From Iodobacter fluviatilis (GTDB lineage: Bacteria; Pseudomonadota; Gammaproteobacteria; Burkholderiales; Chitinibacteraceae), in assembly GCF_900451195.1 (NCBI RefSeq), contig NZ_UGHR01000003.1, positions 62,001-126,000 of the forward strand: a stretch of 64,000 nucleotides of DNA, written 5' to 3'. The notes under the pieces are model-generated. The model was not told the DNA's origin, did no database searches, and saw only the letters and a list, made by a program, of their open reading frames with translations. Position numbers and translations under genes: made by a program. Below are positions 52,872 to 62,321 of this stretch, in pieces (positions within the stretch are counted from its first letter, which is position 1; every line of letters begins with the position of its first letter).

Positions 52872-53468
52872 TCACCGTATGCAGTTTTCTTTACCTTGAG
52901 CAAAGCCCCATATTTCGGGTAGCCACTGCTGAAAATCTGCAAAACCATGATCGCCCCCTTTGATGATCGTTTGACGACAAGCAGAGTAATAGTTCACTCC
53001 GGCTTGATAATCCAGCACCTCATCACCCGTCTGAGTAAGCAGCCAGTATCGCTTGGGCTGGCTTGGCTGACGCTCAAACTCTTTGAGCTGATCCGCAAAA
53101 CGAATATCAATGATATGTATTTCACCTGTTTGATAATTACGCTGCGGGCCTAAATACTCATTAATTCTTTCATAAGGCCTTACCGCAGGATTAATCAATA
53201 CCGCCCTGCACGCAAAGGTTTCTGCTGCCCATGTCGCAAAAAAACCACCCAAAGAGCTGCCAACCACACAAACATCTTCGTTTGCTAAATGAAAAAACAA
53301 ACCCTGAAGCAACACCCCCGCTGCATTGGGATCCATAGGCAGCTGAGGGCAATGAAAATAATCCTGCAAGCCCTGCTCACTCATCCATGTGGCCATTTCC
53401 TGCGCTTTTTGGGATAGGGGGCTGGATAAAAATCCATGCAGATAAATAATATGCGGGCGGTATGACAT
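52872..53468 (-). CDS. yqiA: YqiA-family esterase
   Basis: Alpha/beta-hydrolase of 198 residues. The opening YRPHIIYLHGFLSSPLSQKAQ is the YqiA signature. The nucleophile elbow is GSSLGG, the acid is in TGDEVLDY and the histidine is in GGDHGF. E. coli YqiA is an esterase for short acyl esters. It starts five bases after the quinone oxidoreductase gene, so the two form an operon. Confidence 0.92.
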   Translation of the reverse strand: MSYRPHIIYLHGFLSSPLSQKAQEMATWMSEQGLQDYFHCPQLPMDPNAAGVLLQGLFFHLANEDVCVVGSSLGGFFATWAAETFACRAVLINPAVRPYERINEYLGPQRNYQTGEIHIIDIRFADQLKEFERQPSQPKRYWLLTQTGDEVLDYQAGVNYYSACRQTIIKGGDHGFADFQQWLPEIWGFAQGKENCIR

Positions 53469-53472
53469 TATT

Positions 53473-54441
53473 TTAAGGCCGTAATAAGGTAGAGCCTTGC
53501 GTTTTACGCAGCGCTAAATCCTGATGAGCCTGTGCGGCATCTGCTAATGCGTAGCTCTGGCCAACTTCCGGCTTCAGTAAGCCACGACGCACGGCATGGA
53601 AATAATCTGCTGCTGTATTCACCAGCTCGGCTCTTGTTGAGGTGTAATGTCCCAGTGTAGGACGTGTAAAAAAAAGCGAACCTTTTTGAGCCAGAATAGC
53701 GGGCTCAAAAGCAGGTACAGGCCCGGATGCATTACCAAAACTCACCAGCATGCCGCGTACGGCCAGGCAATCCAGTGATCCTGCAAACGTATCTGCCCCT
53801 ACTCCGTCATACACCACAGAAACGCCCTTGCCACCTGTTATTTCACGCACCTGCTCAGAAAAGTGCTCGTAACCAATAATATGATCGCAATAGGTGCGTG
53901 CAATCTTTGCTTTTTCTTCAGAACCCACCGTACCGATCACAGTCGCGCCCAGCTCCCGCGCCCACTGGCAGGCCAGCTGCCCCACACCACCGGCAGCAGC
54001 ATGAAATAAAATAGTTTGCCCTACATGCACAGGAAAAGTTTTCTTAAGCAAATATTGTGCGGTCATTCCCCGCAGCAGGGTTCCTGCCGCAATATCATCA
54101 CTTACCCCAGCCGGAACATGAACCAGTTTATCTGCCGGCATAAGCCGGTGCACGGCGTAAGCCCCAAGCGCGCCGCCTGCATAAGCGACCCTGTCACCAG
54201 GCTTAAATTCAGTCACACCCGCACCAATCGCCTCGACCACACCACACGCTTCCACGCCTAAACCAGAAGGCAGGCTGAGCGGATATAAGCCCGAACGATG
54301 ATAGGTATCAATGAAATTAACGCCAATTGCAGTTTGTTTCAGCAAGACCTCCCCTGCCTGAGGCGCTGCTACTGAGGAAGTTTCAAGCTGCATAACGCTG
54401 CTATCACCATGCTGATGGATACGAATCACCTGAGTTTGCAT
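53473..54441 (-). CDS. qorA: NADPH:quinone oxidoreductase (zinc-lacking MDR family)
   Basis: Medium-chain dehydrogenase/reductase of 322 residues starting at the ATG at 54441 (AAAGGAAAAG upstream). The frame is open to 54714, but the extra 91 residues are unrelated. Motifs are GVNFIDTYHRSGLYPLSLPSGLGVEACG, VAYAGGALGAYAVHRLMP, FHAAAGGVGQLACQWARELGA (NADPH-binding GGVG) and ITGGKGVSVVYDGVGADTF. The zinc-binding cysteines are absent, as in the quinone reductase branch. It reduces quinones with NADPH. First gene of an operon with yqiA. Confidence 0.92.
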   Translation of the reverse strand: MQTQVIRIHQHGDSSVMQLETSSVAAPQAGEVLLKQTAIGVNFIDTYHRSGLYPLSLPSGLGVEACGVVEAIGAGVTEFKPGDRVAYAGGALGAYAVHRLMPADKLVHVPAGVSDDIAAGTLLRGMTAQYLLKKTFPVHVGQTILFHAAAGGVGQLACQWARELGATVIGTVGSEEKAKIARTYCDHIIGYEHFSEQVREITGGKGVSVVYDGVGADTFAGSLDCLAVRGMLVSFGNASGPVPAFEPAILAQKGSLFFTRPTLGHYTSTRAELVNTAADYFHAVRRGLLKPEVGQSYALADAAQAHQDLALRKTQGSTLLRP

Positions 54442-54712
54442 CACTTTTCCTTTGAAGAGAGAAAGCTGACAAAATAATCCAGCTAAAAACAAACAAGCAA
54501 AAGACAAACCATAGCGCGAGTGCAAGCTTACCGCACCGGAATTAATTGAAATTACGATGGCCGAATGCAAATTAATAAGCTGACCTACTGCAAAAACCTT
54601 AAAAAGTGTAAAAAGCCCATCATCACGTAAAAGCCCTTCCAAGCAGGCCAAAAACCTGGCCTTACCATGGTAAAATTGCCAGCTTTGTATTAAGCCCAGA
54701 TTGGACACGCTC

Positions 54713-57700
54713 ATGACCCGCCACCAGAGTCTTCATTCAGAACTACATAACCAGCTCAAACAGCGCATTCTGATTTTAGACGGCGGCATGGGTACGATGA
54801 TTCAGGCTTACGATTTGCAAGAAGCCGATTATCGTGGGGTACGCTTTGCTGACTGGGCTTGCGATGTAAAAGGCAATAACGATTTGCTGGTGCTAAGCCA
54901 GCCACAAATTATTCAAGAAATCCATCAGGCTTACCTAGATGCGGGCGCGGATATTATCGAGACCAATAGCTTTAACGGCACCTCGATTGCCATGGCCGAT
55001 TACGAGATGGAAAGCCTGGTTTGGGAGCTCAACTTTGCCGCTGCCAAGCTGGTCAAAGACCTGTGCGTGGCACAAACCGCCAAAACCCCCAATAAGCCGC
55101 GCTACTGTGCAGGTGTTTTAGGCCCAACCAACCGCACCTGCTCGATTAGCCCCGATGTGAACGATCCGGGCTATCGCAATGTCACCTTTGATGCGCTAGT
55201 TGAAAGCTATTTAGAAGCAATTGATGGCCTAGTGAAAGGCGGCGCAGATATCCTGCTGGTGGAAACGATTTTCGACACTCTGAATGCCAAAGCCGCGGTG
55301 TTCGCGATTAAACAGTATTTCCGCAAAAATAATATCGCCAAACAAGATCAATTACCGGTGATGGTTTCCGGCACCATTACCGACCAATCTGGCCGCACCT
55401 TAACCGGCCAGACCACCGAAGCGTTTTACAACAGCCTGCGCCACTCAGACGCCATCAGCTACGGGCTGAACTGTGCGCTGGGGCCAGATTTGCTGCGCCA
55501 GTATGTTGAAGAAATGAGCCGGATTTCTGAAAGCTTTGTTTCAGTCCATGCCAATGCGGGCTTACCGAATGCTTTTGGTGGCTACGACTTAGACCCGGCC
55601 ATGATGGCCGAATCGATTAAAGAATGGGCCGAATCTGGCCTGATCAATATCGTCGGCGGCTGTTGCGGGACCACGCCAGCACACATCGCTGCCATGTATC
55701 AGGCGGTAAAAGATCTGCCACCGCGCGCCCTGCCAGAGATCGAAGCCAAATGCCGCCTCTCTGGCCTTGAGCCATTCAATATTGGCGACAACGATTTATT
55801 TGTAAACGTGGGTGAGCGCACCAACGTCACCGGCTCCAAAGCCTTTGCCCGCTTAATTTTAAACGGTGATTATCCACAGGCTCTGGTGGTGGCGCGTCAG
55901 CAGGTAGAAAACGGCGCACAAGTCATCGACATTAATATGGACGAGGGCATGCTGGACGCCAATAAGGCCATGGTCACCTTCCTGAACCTGATCGCTGCCG
56001 AGCCAGATATCTCGCGCGTGCCGATTATGATCGACTCATCCAAATGGGATGTGATCGAAGCGGGACTGAAATGCGTGCAGGGCAAGTGCATTGTTAACTC
56101 AATCTCGATGAAAGAAGGCGTTGAAGCCTTTAAACATCACGCCCGCTTAGTCAAAGACTACGGTGCAGCCGTGATCGTCATGGCCTTTGATGAAGTGGGT
56201 CAGGCCGATACCTACGCCCGTAAAGTGGAAATCTGCGAAAAAAGCTACCGCATTCTGGTCGATGAAGTGGGCATGGATCCGGCCGATATTATTTTCGACC
56301 CCAATATCTTTGCTGTAGCCACGGGTATTGAAGAGCACGCCCGCTATGGGCTGGACTTTATCGAAGCCACCGGCTGGATTCACCAGAATCTGCCGCATGC
56401 TAAGGTCAGCGGCGGCGTTTCCAATGTGTCCTTCTCCTTCCGTGGCAATAATAAGGTGCGCGAAGCCATCCACGCTGTCTTCCTCTATCACGCCATTAAG
56501 AAAGGCATGACCATGGGGATTGTGAACGCGGGTGCGCTGGAAGTTTACGAAGAAGTACCACGCGAATTACGCGATTTAATCGAAGATGTGGTGTTGATGT
56601 TGCCCGCTGGAAGCAGCGCCGGTGCACCACTCACCGAGGGCAATCTGGATGTGACAGAACGCCTGATCGAAATTGCCGAGCGCTTTAAAGGCGACGCAAA
56701 TCAAGCCAAAGGCGAGGATTTAAGCTGGCGCAATGGCACGCTGCAAGACCGGATTACCCATGCGCTGGTACGCGGCAATACCACTTATATTCTAGAAGAC
56801 ACCGAGGAAGCACGCCTCGCGGTGGAGCGCCCAATTCATGTGATTGAAGGCGTACTCATGAACGGTATGAATCATGTGGGCGATCTATTTGGATCGGGCC
56901 AGATGTTTCTGCCGCAGGTGGTGAAATCCGCCCGCGTGATGAAAGCCGCCGTGGCGCACTTAGAGCCCTTTATTGAGGCAGAAAAAATCGCTATGGGCCT
57001 GCAGGATGCGCCAGCCAAAGGCAATATTGTGATGGCCACGGTGAAAGGCGATGTACACGATATCGGCAAGAATATTGTAGGCGTGGTTTTGCGCTGCAAT
57101 AACTACAAGGTCACCGACCTTGGCGTAATGGTGCCTGCGCAAAAAATCCTCGATACCGCCAAAGAAATCGGCGCAGATATGATAGGCCTGTCTGGCCTGA
57201 TTACCCCAAGCCTGGAAGAAATGAGCCATGTGGCCAAAGAAATGCAGCGCCAGGGCTTTGATATTCCGCTGCTAATTGGCGGCGCCACCACATCTAAAGT
57301 GCACACCGCCGTTAAAATTGAGCCGGGCTACGCCAATGGCCCTGTGGTGTACGTGCCGGACGCCAGCCGCGCCGTGGGGGTGTGCTCCAATTTATTAAGC
57401 GACGAGCTCAAGCCCGAGTTTATGCAAAAGCTGCGCGCCGAATACCAGAATATCCGCACCATTCATGAAAACAAAGGCAAGAGCAAGCTGCTGCCGATAG
57501 CCGCCGCCCGCGCCAATAAATTTGAAATAGACTGGACCAGCTACACCCCGCCCAAGCCTAAGCAGCTGGGCGTGATGCGCTTTGAAAAAGTGCCGCTGGC
57601 CGACATCGCCCCCTATATCGACTGGAGCCCTTTCTTTAACGCTTGGGAGCTGGCGGGTAAATACCCGCGCATTCTGACTGACGAAGTGGTTGGCGAAGCG

Positions 57701-58462
57701 GCAACGGCTCTGTTTGCCGATGCCCAGCTACTGCTGGCCAAAATGATAGAAGGCGAATGGGTGCAAGCCAATGGCGTGATTGGCCTCTTCCCGGCGAGCA
57801 GCGTGGAAGATGATATTGAAATTTATCACCCGGACAGCGGCGAAAAGCTAATGACTTGGCACAATTTGCGCCAGCAAAATGCCAAAGCTGCAGGCAAGCC
57901 TAACTGGTGCTTAGCTGACTTTATCGCCCCCAAAGACAGCGGCGTTAGCGACTATATCGGCGCATTTGCCGTCACCGGCGGGCTAAATATCGATGCCCAT
58001 GTAGAGCGCTTCGAGAAGGCCGACGACGATTACAACGCCATTATGGTCAAAGCCCTTGCCGATCGTTTTGCCGAAGGCTTTGCCGAATATATGCACGAGA
58101 AAATCCGCAAAGAGCTATGGGGCTATGTGCCGGATGAAAACCTGCATGTGGATGACTTAACCGACGAAAAATACCAAGGCATCCGCCCCGCCCCCGGCTA
58201 CCCCGCCTGCCCTGATCACACGCCTAAAACCGGCTTATTTAATCTGATCGACCCCGCCAGCATCGGTATGAGCCTCACCGAGGGCTACGCCATGCTGCCA
58301 ACCGCAGCCGTCAGCGGCTTCTACTTCAGCCACCCACAAGCCCAATACTTTGCTGTGGGTAAAATCGAGAAGGATCAGGTAGAAAGCTATGCAGCGCGGC
58401 GCGGAGTAACGATTGAGCAAGCCGAGCGCGATTTAGCACCTAATTTGGGATATAACGCCTGA
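54713..58462 (+). CDS. metH: Cobalamin-dependent methionine synthase MetH
   Basis: Methionine synthase of 1249 residues from the ATG at 54713. The homocysteine domain (1-340) has [12 protein letters not shown] and zinc Cys residues at about 254 and 317-318 (NCALG, VGGCCGT). The folate domain covers about 350-640 ([28 protein letters not shown]). A cap precedes the B12 domain with the GDVHDIGKN loop whose His (about 782) ligates cobalt. The AdoMet-reactivation domain ends with [14 protein letters not shown]. It methylates homocysteine from methyl-tetrahydrofolate. bluB follows. Confidence 0.96.
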   Translation: MTRHQSLHSELHNQLKQRILILDGGMGTMIQAYDLQEADYRGVRFADWACDVKGNNDLLVLSQPQIIQEIHQAYLDAGADIIETNSFNGTSIAMADYEMESLVWELNFAAAKLVKDLCVAQTAKTPNKPRYCAGVLGPTNRTCSISPDVNDPGYRNVTFDALVESYLEAIDGLVKGGADILLVETIFDTLNAKAAVFAIKQYFRKNNIAKQDQLPVMVSGTITDQSGRTLTGQTTEAFYNSLRHSDAISYGLNCALGPDLLRQYVEEMSRISESFVSVHANAGLPNAFGGYDLDPAMMAESIKEWAESGLINIVGGCCGTTPAHIAAMYQAVKDLPPRALPEIEAKCRLSGLEPFNIGDNDLFVNVGERTNVTGSKAFARLILNGDYPQALVVARQQVENGAQVIDINMDEGMLDANKAMVTFLNLIAAEPDISRVPIMIDSSKWDVIEAGLKCVQGKCIVNSISMKEGVEAFKHHARLVKDYGAAVIVMAFDEVGQADTYARKVEICEKSYRILVDEVGMDPADIIFDPNIFAVATGIEEHARYGLDFIEATGWIHQNLPHAKVSGGVSNVSFSFRGNNKVREAIHAVFLYHAIKKGMTMGIVNAGALEVYEEVPRELRDLIEDVVLMLPAGSSAGAPLTEGNLDVTERLIEIAERFKGDANQAKGEDLSWRNGTLQDRITHALVRGNTTYILEDTEEARLAVERPIHVIEGVLMNGMNHVGDLFGSGQMFLPQVVKSARVMKAAVAHLEPFIEAEKIAMGLQDAPAKGNIVMATVKGDVHDIGKNIVGVVLRCNNYKVTDLGVMVPAQKILDTAKEIGADMIGLSGLITPSLEEMSHVAKEMQRQGFDIPLLIGGATTSKVHTAVKIEPGYANGPVVYVPDASRAVGVCSNLLSDELKPEFMQKLRAEYQNIRTIHENKGKSKLLPIAAARANKFEIDWTSYTPPKPKQLGVMRFEKVPLADIAPYIDWSPFFNAWELAGKYPRILTDEVVGEAATALFADAQLLLAKMIEGEWVQANGVIGLFPASSVEDDIEIYHPDSGEKLMTWHNLRQQNAKAAGKPNWCLADFIAPKDSGVSDYIGAFAVTGGLNIDAHVERFEKADDDYNAIMVKALADRFAEGFAEYMHEKIRKELWGYVPDENLHVDDLTDEKYQGIRPAPGYPACPDHTPKTGLFNLIDPASIGMSLTEGYAMLPTAAVSGFYFSHPQAQYFAVGKIEKDQVESYAARRGVTIEQAERDLAPNLGYNA

Positions 58463-58487
58463 TTTCCTAGGGTGGGCCTTGGTCTAT

Positions 58488-58510
58488 GCTGGTGGGCGTA
58501 ACCCGCCAGC
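58488..58510. repeat. Hairpin between metH and bluB
   Basis: GCTGGTGGG (58488-58496) pairs with CCCGCCAGC (58502-58510) with one mismatch. The flank GGTGGGCCTTGG is another GGTGGG block. It resembles common GGTGGGC-type intergenic repeats and has no T run. Confidence 0.5.
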
Positions 58511-58619
58511 AATCAATGGCAATCCCATTTCCTCCTTATGGCAAAAATCAAGCTTGCTTACCCTATGAGATACGCTTTACCTTAGCTACTCGCTACTTCA
58601 TCCACCGCCCGGATTCCCC

Positions 58620-59294
58620 ATGCCCAATTCCCATCGTTTTTCAGATTCCGAAATCGCCAGCCTGACCCGGCTGATGAGCCAGCGGCGGGATATTCGTCAG
58701 TTTAAAACTGGGCCATTGCCAGAGGGGCTGATGCCGCGCTTAATTGAGGCGGCACAAATGGCCCCTTCGGTGGGCTTTATGCAGCCCTGGCGCTTTCTGC
58801 ATATCACCGACGATGCATTACGTGTGCAGGTGCATGCGCTGGTAGATGCCGAGCGCGAGCGCACCTCGGCAGCGCTGCCCAGCCGCCAGCAAGAATTTAT
58901 GAAGCTCAAAGTAGATGGCTTAGCAGAATGCGCCGAAGTATTGGTGGTGGCTTTAATGGATGGGCGCGAGAAACACATTTTTGGCCGCCGCACCCTGCCC
59001 GAAATGGATTTGGCTTCTGCATCCTGCGCCATCCAAAATATGTGGCTGTTAGCACGGGCCGAAGGGATTGGAATGGGCTGGGTATCGATCTTTGAACCGG
59101 AAGATCTTGCGCGGCTGTTAAAGATGCCGGAAGGCGCAAAGCCGATTGCCATTCTTTGCTTGGGGCAAGTTGAAGCCTTCCCAGAAAAACCCACGTTGGA
59201 GCGCCTAGGCTGGGGCTGCCGCTTGGAGCAGGAGCAAATCTTTTTTGAAAATAGCTGGCCGGAAGGCGATCACAGCACGCCGATCACTTATTGA
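58620..59294 (+). CDS. bluB: 5,6-dimethylbenzimidazole synthase BluB
   Basis: Flavin-dependent enzyme of 224 residues that converts FMNH2 to 5,6-dimethylbenzimidazole, the lower ligand of cobalamin, in the cytoplasm. It has the BluB/nitroreductase fold: LMSQRRDIRQFKTGPLPEGL, AAQMAPSVGFMQPWRF, IQNMWLLARAEGIGMGWVSIF and the end AILCLGQVEAFPEKPTLERLGW. The immediate upstream neighbour is metH, a cobalamin enzyme, so the pairing links cofactor and consumer. A nitroreductase is the alternative, but the central SVGFMQPWRF favours BluB. Confidence 0.92.
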   Translation: MPNSHRFSDSEIASLTRLMSQRRDIRQFKTGPLPEGLMPRLIEAAQMAPSVGFMQPWRFLHITDDALRVQVHALVDAERERTSAALPSRQQEFMKLKVDGLAECAEVLVVALMDGREKHIFGRRTLPEMDLASASCAIQNMWLLARAEGIGMGWVSIFEPEDLARLLKMPEGAKPIAILCLGQVEAFPEKPTLERLGWGCRLEQEQIFFENSWPEGDHSTPITY

Positions 59295-59402
59295 GCACGG
59301 CTGTCTCAAGCCGCTCTCAACTTTCCAAATCGATGATTACCCTGCTGGATCCCCGAAAAAACATTCGGGGATGACGCTAGGTCAATTGCTAAGTACAGAC
59401 GT

Positions 59403-59426
59403 AAAAAAAGCCGCTTACGCGGCTTA
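59403..59426 (-). terminator. Terminator downstream of tRNA-Gln
   Basis: On the minus strand AGCCGC and GCGGCT form a six-bp stem with a four-base loop followed by seven T residues, 10 bases after the tRNA 3' end. Confidence 0.9.
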
Positions 59427-59435
59427 ATTTGCTCT

Positions 59436-59512
59436 TGGCAGGGGAAGAAGGATTCGAACCTTCGCATGTCGGAATCAAAATCCGATGCCTTAACCAACTT
59501 GGCGACTCCCCT
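59436..59512 (-). tRNA. tRNA-Gln (anticodon UUG)
   Basis: The minus strand reads AGGGGAGTCGCCAAG... and ends ...CTTCCCCTGCCA, so CCA is encoded. The anticodon stem TCGGA/TCCGA surrounds the loop TTTTGAT with anticodon TTG, which reads CAA (and CAG). The T-arm is GAAGGTTCGAATCCTTC. It has its own terminator. Gene length 77 with CCA. Confidence 0.95.
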
Positions 59513-59775
59513 GAAGAGATCGGCATACTACATGAAGAATTTTGTTTTGGGAAGCTTTTAACAAAAATTTGTAAGCCACCCGGTAAAAACCGGTCTTTCA
59601 GCCACCTCTGCGGGCCCGTTTATAGTGCACTGCGGGCCCAATCCATGGTCATTAAAGCGGGATATTATCCAGAAAGCCACAGTAAGGCTTTCTACTTACT
59701 TTCTTGTTTTCATTGCAATACTTTCCCTATACCATTGGCATTAATAATCTTGATGGGACTAAGTCTTGGTGCAGC

Positions 59776-60276
59776 ATGGATGAAACAGAAGATCTGGAAG
59801 TATTCTTTGAGGTTTTTTCCAAAGTCTACGCAAAGCTGGATGTAGATGGCGTAACGGATATGTTTTGCCTGCCGTTTTTTTCCTTAATCAATGGGGAAAA
59901 AACCGACTGGCCCAAGCTAGAAGAGCTCTATCACACTACATGCATATTATTCGACTGGTATAAAAATCAGGGCTTTCACAACGCACGCTACACCATCGTC
60001 AGCATGCTGAAAATTACGCCCACGCTGGCCACTGCCAGGCTGCGCTGGCGGGTACTGCTCACCGATGGCAGCCCTTGGGAATATTGCACCAGCTATCAGC
60101 TCAAGCGAATTGACGGTGAGTGGAAAATGGCAGGCGTGATTCAGTTTGAAGAAAAAACCTCCAACACCCCACCGCCGCCCTTGGTTGCCGCAGAAAATGC
60201 ACTGCATTTTTTGGCCGATCTGTCTGAAAGCGAAGCGCATCAGCTCAAGAATGTGTATTTCGACTTAGAGCAATAA
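59776..60276 (+). CDS. NTF2/SnoaL-like small protein, unknown function
   Basis: Soluble protein of about 166 residues from the ATG at 59776. A start at 59704 is possible but adds a segment without support. It reads DLEVFFEVFSKVYAKLDVDGVTDMFCLPFF... and later ARLRWRVLLTDGSPWEYCTSYQLKRIDGEWKMAGVIQFE, which is the SnoaL/NTF2-type fold pattern (helix then curved sheet). No catalytic residues can be assigned. The next gene starts about 65 bases on. Confidence 0.65.
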   Translation: MDETEDLEVFFEVFSKVYAKLDVDGVTDMFCLPFFSLINGEKTDWPKLEELYHTTCILFDWYKNQGFHNARYTIVSMLKITPTLATARLRWRVLLTDGSPWEYCTSYQLKRIDGEWKMAGVIQFEEKTSNTPPPPLVAAENALHFLADLSESEAHQLKNVYFDLEQ

Positions 60277-60341
60277 AAAAGGATTTTGCTGAAGATCAGA
60301 GCTTGGCTGGTAAAATCGTCATTTGCCCGCCTGATCTGATC

Positions 60342-60686
60342 ATGTCTGAAACCCCTATTCCCTCGCCATGCATTGGCCAGTGCAAACTGGACGACGCTCA
60401 AACCTGCACGGGTTGCCGCCGTACATTGGACGAGATTCGCCTCTGGTCTGCAGCAACAGATGCAGAAAAAACCATCATCTGGCAACGCTTGCTTGCCCTG
60501 CCTTTAATTGTAAAAAACAAGCAATGTCAGCGCTGCGGCTCAGAATTCGGCTGTGGTAGCGGCGGGCAGAATGGGGGATGCTGGTGCATGGATTTCCCGC
60601 CGGTGTTATCGCCATCCGGCTCATCGGGTGATTGCTTTTGCCCTGAATGCCTTGCTCAAGTCATCAGGGAGAGCGGCCTGAGCTAA
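60342..60686 (+). CDS. DUF1289 plus cysteine-rich CWC fusion protein
   Basis: A 114-residue metal-binding-looking protein from the ATG at 60342. The first half is DUF1289 (PSPCIGQCKLDDAQTCTGCRRTLDEI). The second half, residues about 60-105, is a cysteine-rich CWC domain (CQRCGSEFGCGSG.. and GGCWCMDFPPVL, then CFCPECLAQVI). At least ten cysteines look placed for zinc or iron-sulfur binding. The role is not known. The last 23 bases overlap the convergent phosphopantetheinyl transferase gene. Confidence 0.82.
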   Translation: MSETPIPSPCIGQCKLDDAQTCTGCRRTLDEIRLWSAATDAEKTIIWQRLLALPLIVKNKQCQRCGSEFGCGSGGQNGGCWCMDFPPVLSPSGSSGDCFCPECLAQVIRESGLS

Positions 60687-61344
60687 GAGGCCAATCCTTC
60701 ACCAGTAATTCCTGAGCTGTATAGCTGCGGCGGCTGACTAAGGCCGCCAAAGCCTCTGTACCCACATCCAAATCATAAAGATGCCAAAGGGTGTTTTCAC
60801 CATCGCAATGAATCATTGCCCGCATGCACTGCTTGTCCCCCTGCGGCAGCACCACTTGCGACATGGGTAAATGCAAACCCCGCCCAAATGCCTTGAGCAC
60901 CGCTTCTTTGCGCACCCACAGCTTTAAGGCCTGTGCAGCGCTTAAGGACTGAGTCATTTTCCGCAGCTCTGCAGGGCTTTGGAAATCGCTAAACCAATCC
61001 GGATCAGTGTCATTATTTTGCAGCTCGATATCTATTCCCAAAGGCCCTTGGGGCTGCAAGGCAATCAGCGCAATCCCCCCGCTGTGGCTTAATGAAAATG
61101 CCGGGCCATGATGCAAAAATGGCTTACACCATGAATTATGCTGATAGCAGATATCGGCCGGTAAACAGTCCAGCTCACTGGCCAGAACAGCGCGTAAAGC
61201 AATATGTGCAGCCGCATAACGGTTCGCATCAAGCGCTCTGCGCAGGCTCTGCCAGCGCTGATACTCCTGCTGATCCAGCGCAGCCAGCCCTAGCTCGCTC
61301 AGCCAGCCCGCATCATCCAGATAGACACGCCAGATCTTCAGCAC
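60664..61344 (-). CDS. 4'-phosphopantetheinyl transferase (Sfp/EntD type)
   Basis: Transferase of 226 residues that loads the phosphopantetheine arm of coenzyme A onto carrier proteins. It starts at a GTG at 61344 (GGA upstream). Motifs are FSLSHSGG, GIDIE (magnesium-binding Asp-Glu), and KEAVLKAFGRGL (WxxKEAxxK type). It lies 12 bases after the EntA-like gene in the same direction, so it probably activates the carrier domains of siderophore synthetases. The fatty-acid ACP partner is an alternative role. Confidence 0.9.
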   Translation of the reverse strand: MLKIWRVYLDDAGWLSELGLAALDQQEYQRWQSLRRALDANRYAAAHIALRAVLASELDCLPADICYQHNSWCKPFLHHGPAFSLSHSGGIALIALQPQGPLGIDIELQNNDTDPDWFSDFQSPAELRKMTQSLSAAQALKLWVRKEAVLKAFGRGLHLPMSQVVLPQGDKQCMRAMIHCDGENTLWHLYDLDVGTEALAALVSRRSYTAQELLVKDWPLSSGRSP

Positions 61345-61356
61345 ATATTTTTCCGG

Positions 61357-62142
61357 TTAAATACCCAGCGTCGCCCCGCCATCCACACACAAATTATGCA
61401 TGGTGATATGGCGGGCACCGGGCGAGAGTAAAAAGAGCACCGATGCGGCAATATCCTCCGCATCCGCAATCCGCCCCAGCGGAATACCCGTGCGATAGCC
61501 AGGCAAAGAGCCCGCTATCACTTTTTGCACATCGCTTTCATCCTGCCAAAGCTGGCGCTGCATGGCCGTATCAGTAGAGCCGGGGGAGACAATATTACAA
61601 CGTATGCCGTATTCAGCCAGCTCCAGCCCTAGGCACTTGGTAAAATGCCCCACCGCTGCTTTAGATGCGGCATAGGCCGCCATTTGCAGCCGTGGCACTT
61701 CAGCCGCATTTGATCCTACCGTAACAATCGCGCCGCTGCGGCGCGGGATCATACATTGCGCGACGGCTCTGGATAAATAGAAAGGGCCATGCGTATTCAC
61801 CGCAAAGGTGTTTTCCCAATCTTCATCACTCATCGTGCTGATGGCCGACATATGCAATATGCCTGCGGCATTCACCAGCACAGCAACAGGCCCCAGCTCA
61901 GCTTCAATCTGCCCAACCACCTCGCTAATCCGGCTGCTGCTGCGCATATCCACAGAATAAGCATGCACCGCCAGGCCTTCAAGTCGATATTGCAAAGCCA
62001 CTGCCTGTAAGCGCTCAGCCTGAATATCCAGTGCTGCAACGATCGCACCCTGGCGGCTTAAAGCCTGCACAACGGCCGCACCAATCCCCTGAGCGGCTCC
62101 GGTCACGATGGCGACTTTTCCACGATAAAGCTGATCTTGCAT
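61357..62142 (-). CDS. entA: 2,3-dihydro-2,3-dihydroxybenzoate dehydrogenase EntA-like
   Basis: SDR of 261 residues from the ATG at 62142, with AAGGAAAG upstream. It aligns well with E. coli EntA in [14 protein letters not shown]-type [38 protein letters not shown] (Tyr-Lys), [19 protein letters not shown] and DGGATLGI. The glycine-rich start GAAQGIGAA is intact. EntA oxidises the dihydrodiol to 2,3-dihydroxybenzoate, the core of catecholate siderophores. First gene after the Fur box, probably in one transcript with the PPTase. Confidence 0.92.
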   Translation of the reverse strand: MQDQLYRGKVAIVTGAAQGIGAAVVQALSRQGAIVAALDIQAERLQAVALQYRLEGLAVHAYSVDMRSSSRISEVVGQIEAELGPVAVLVNAAGILHMSAISTMSDEDWENTFAVNTHGPFYLSRAVAQCMIPRRSGAIVTVGSNAAEVPRLQMAAYAASKAAVGHFTKCLGLELAEYGIRCNIVSPGSTDTAMQRQLWQDESDVQKVIAGSLPGYRTGIPLGRIADAEDIAASVLFLLSPGARHITMHNLCVDGGATLGI

Positions 62143-62203
62143 AAGAGGGCTTTCCTTGTTGTTTTTTGATGGCACAAGACACATTTCAGGCCATCTGAAT
62201 CAA

Positions 62204-62240
62204 TATTTTAATACGAATAATTATTATTCGTATTAAAATA
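62204..62240. promoter_or_regulatory. Fur box, perfect 37-bp palindrome
   Basis: Arms TATTTTAATACGAATAA (62204-62220) and its exact reverse complement (62224-62240) surround TTA. The centre GAATAAT-T-ATTATTC follows the 7-1-7 Fur consensus closely. It lies in the 179-base gap between divergent entA and fepB-like genes, about 62 bases upstream of entA and 82 upstream of the binding protein, so iron starvation would derepress both. Confidence 0.9.
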
Positions 62241-62321
62241 ATTAACAAGGCTGTAAGCGCCAGCTCCATTTACAGGCTCTTTCCCCTGCCGCCAGCAAAA
62301 ACCACACAAGTGAGTCATTCT

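Noticed and set aside
54442..54712. Cobalamin or SAM riboswitch upstream of metH
   Set aside because: I looked for a B12-box and for SAM-riboswitch helices. Only a five-bp AGGCC/GGCCT hairpin is visible, which is too weak to call.
53473..54714. 413-residue form of the quinone oxidoreductase
   Set aside because: The extra 91 residues do not resemble the MDR fold and overlap the metH start region; the ATG at 54441 has a good RBS.
59429..59845. 138-residue ORF over the tRNA region
   Set aside because: It reads across the tRNA-Gln gene on the other strand and overlaps the NTF2-like protein in another frame; there is no ribosome-binding site.
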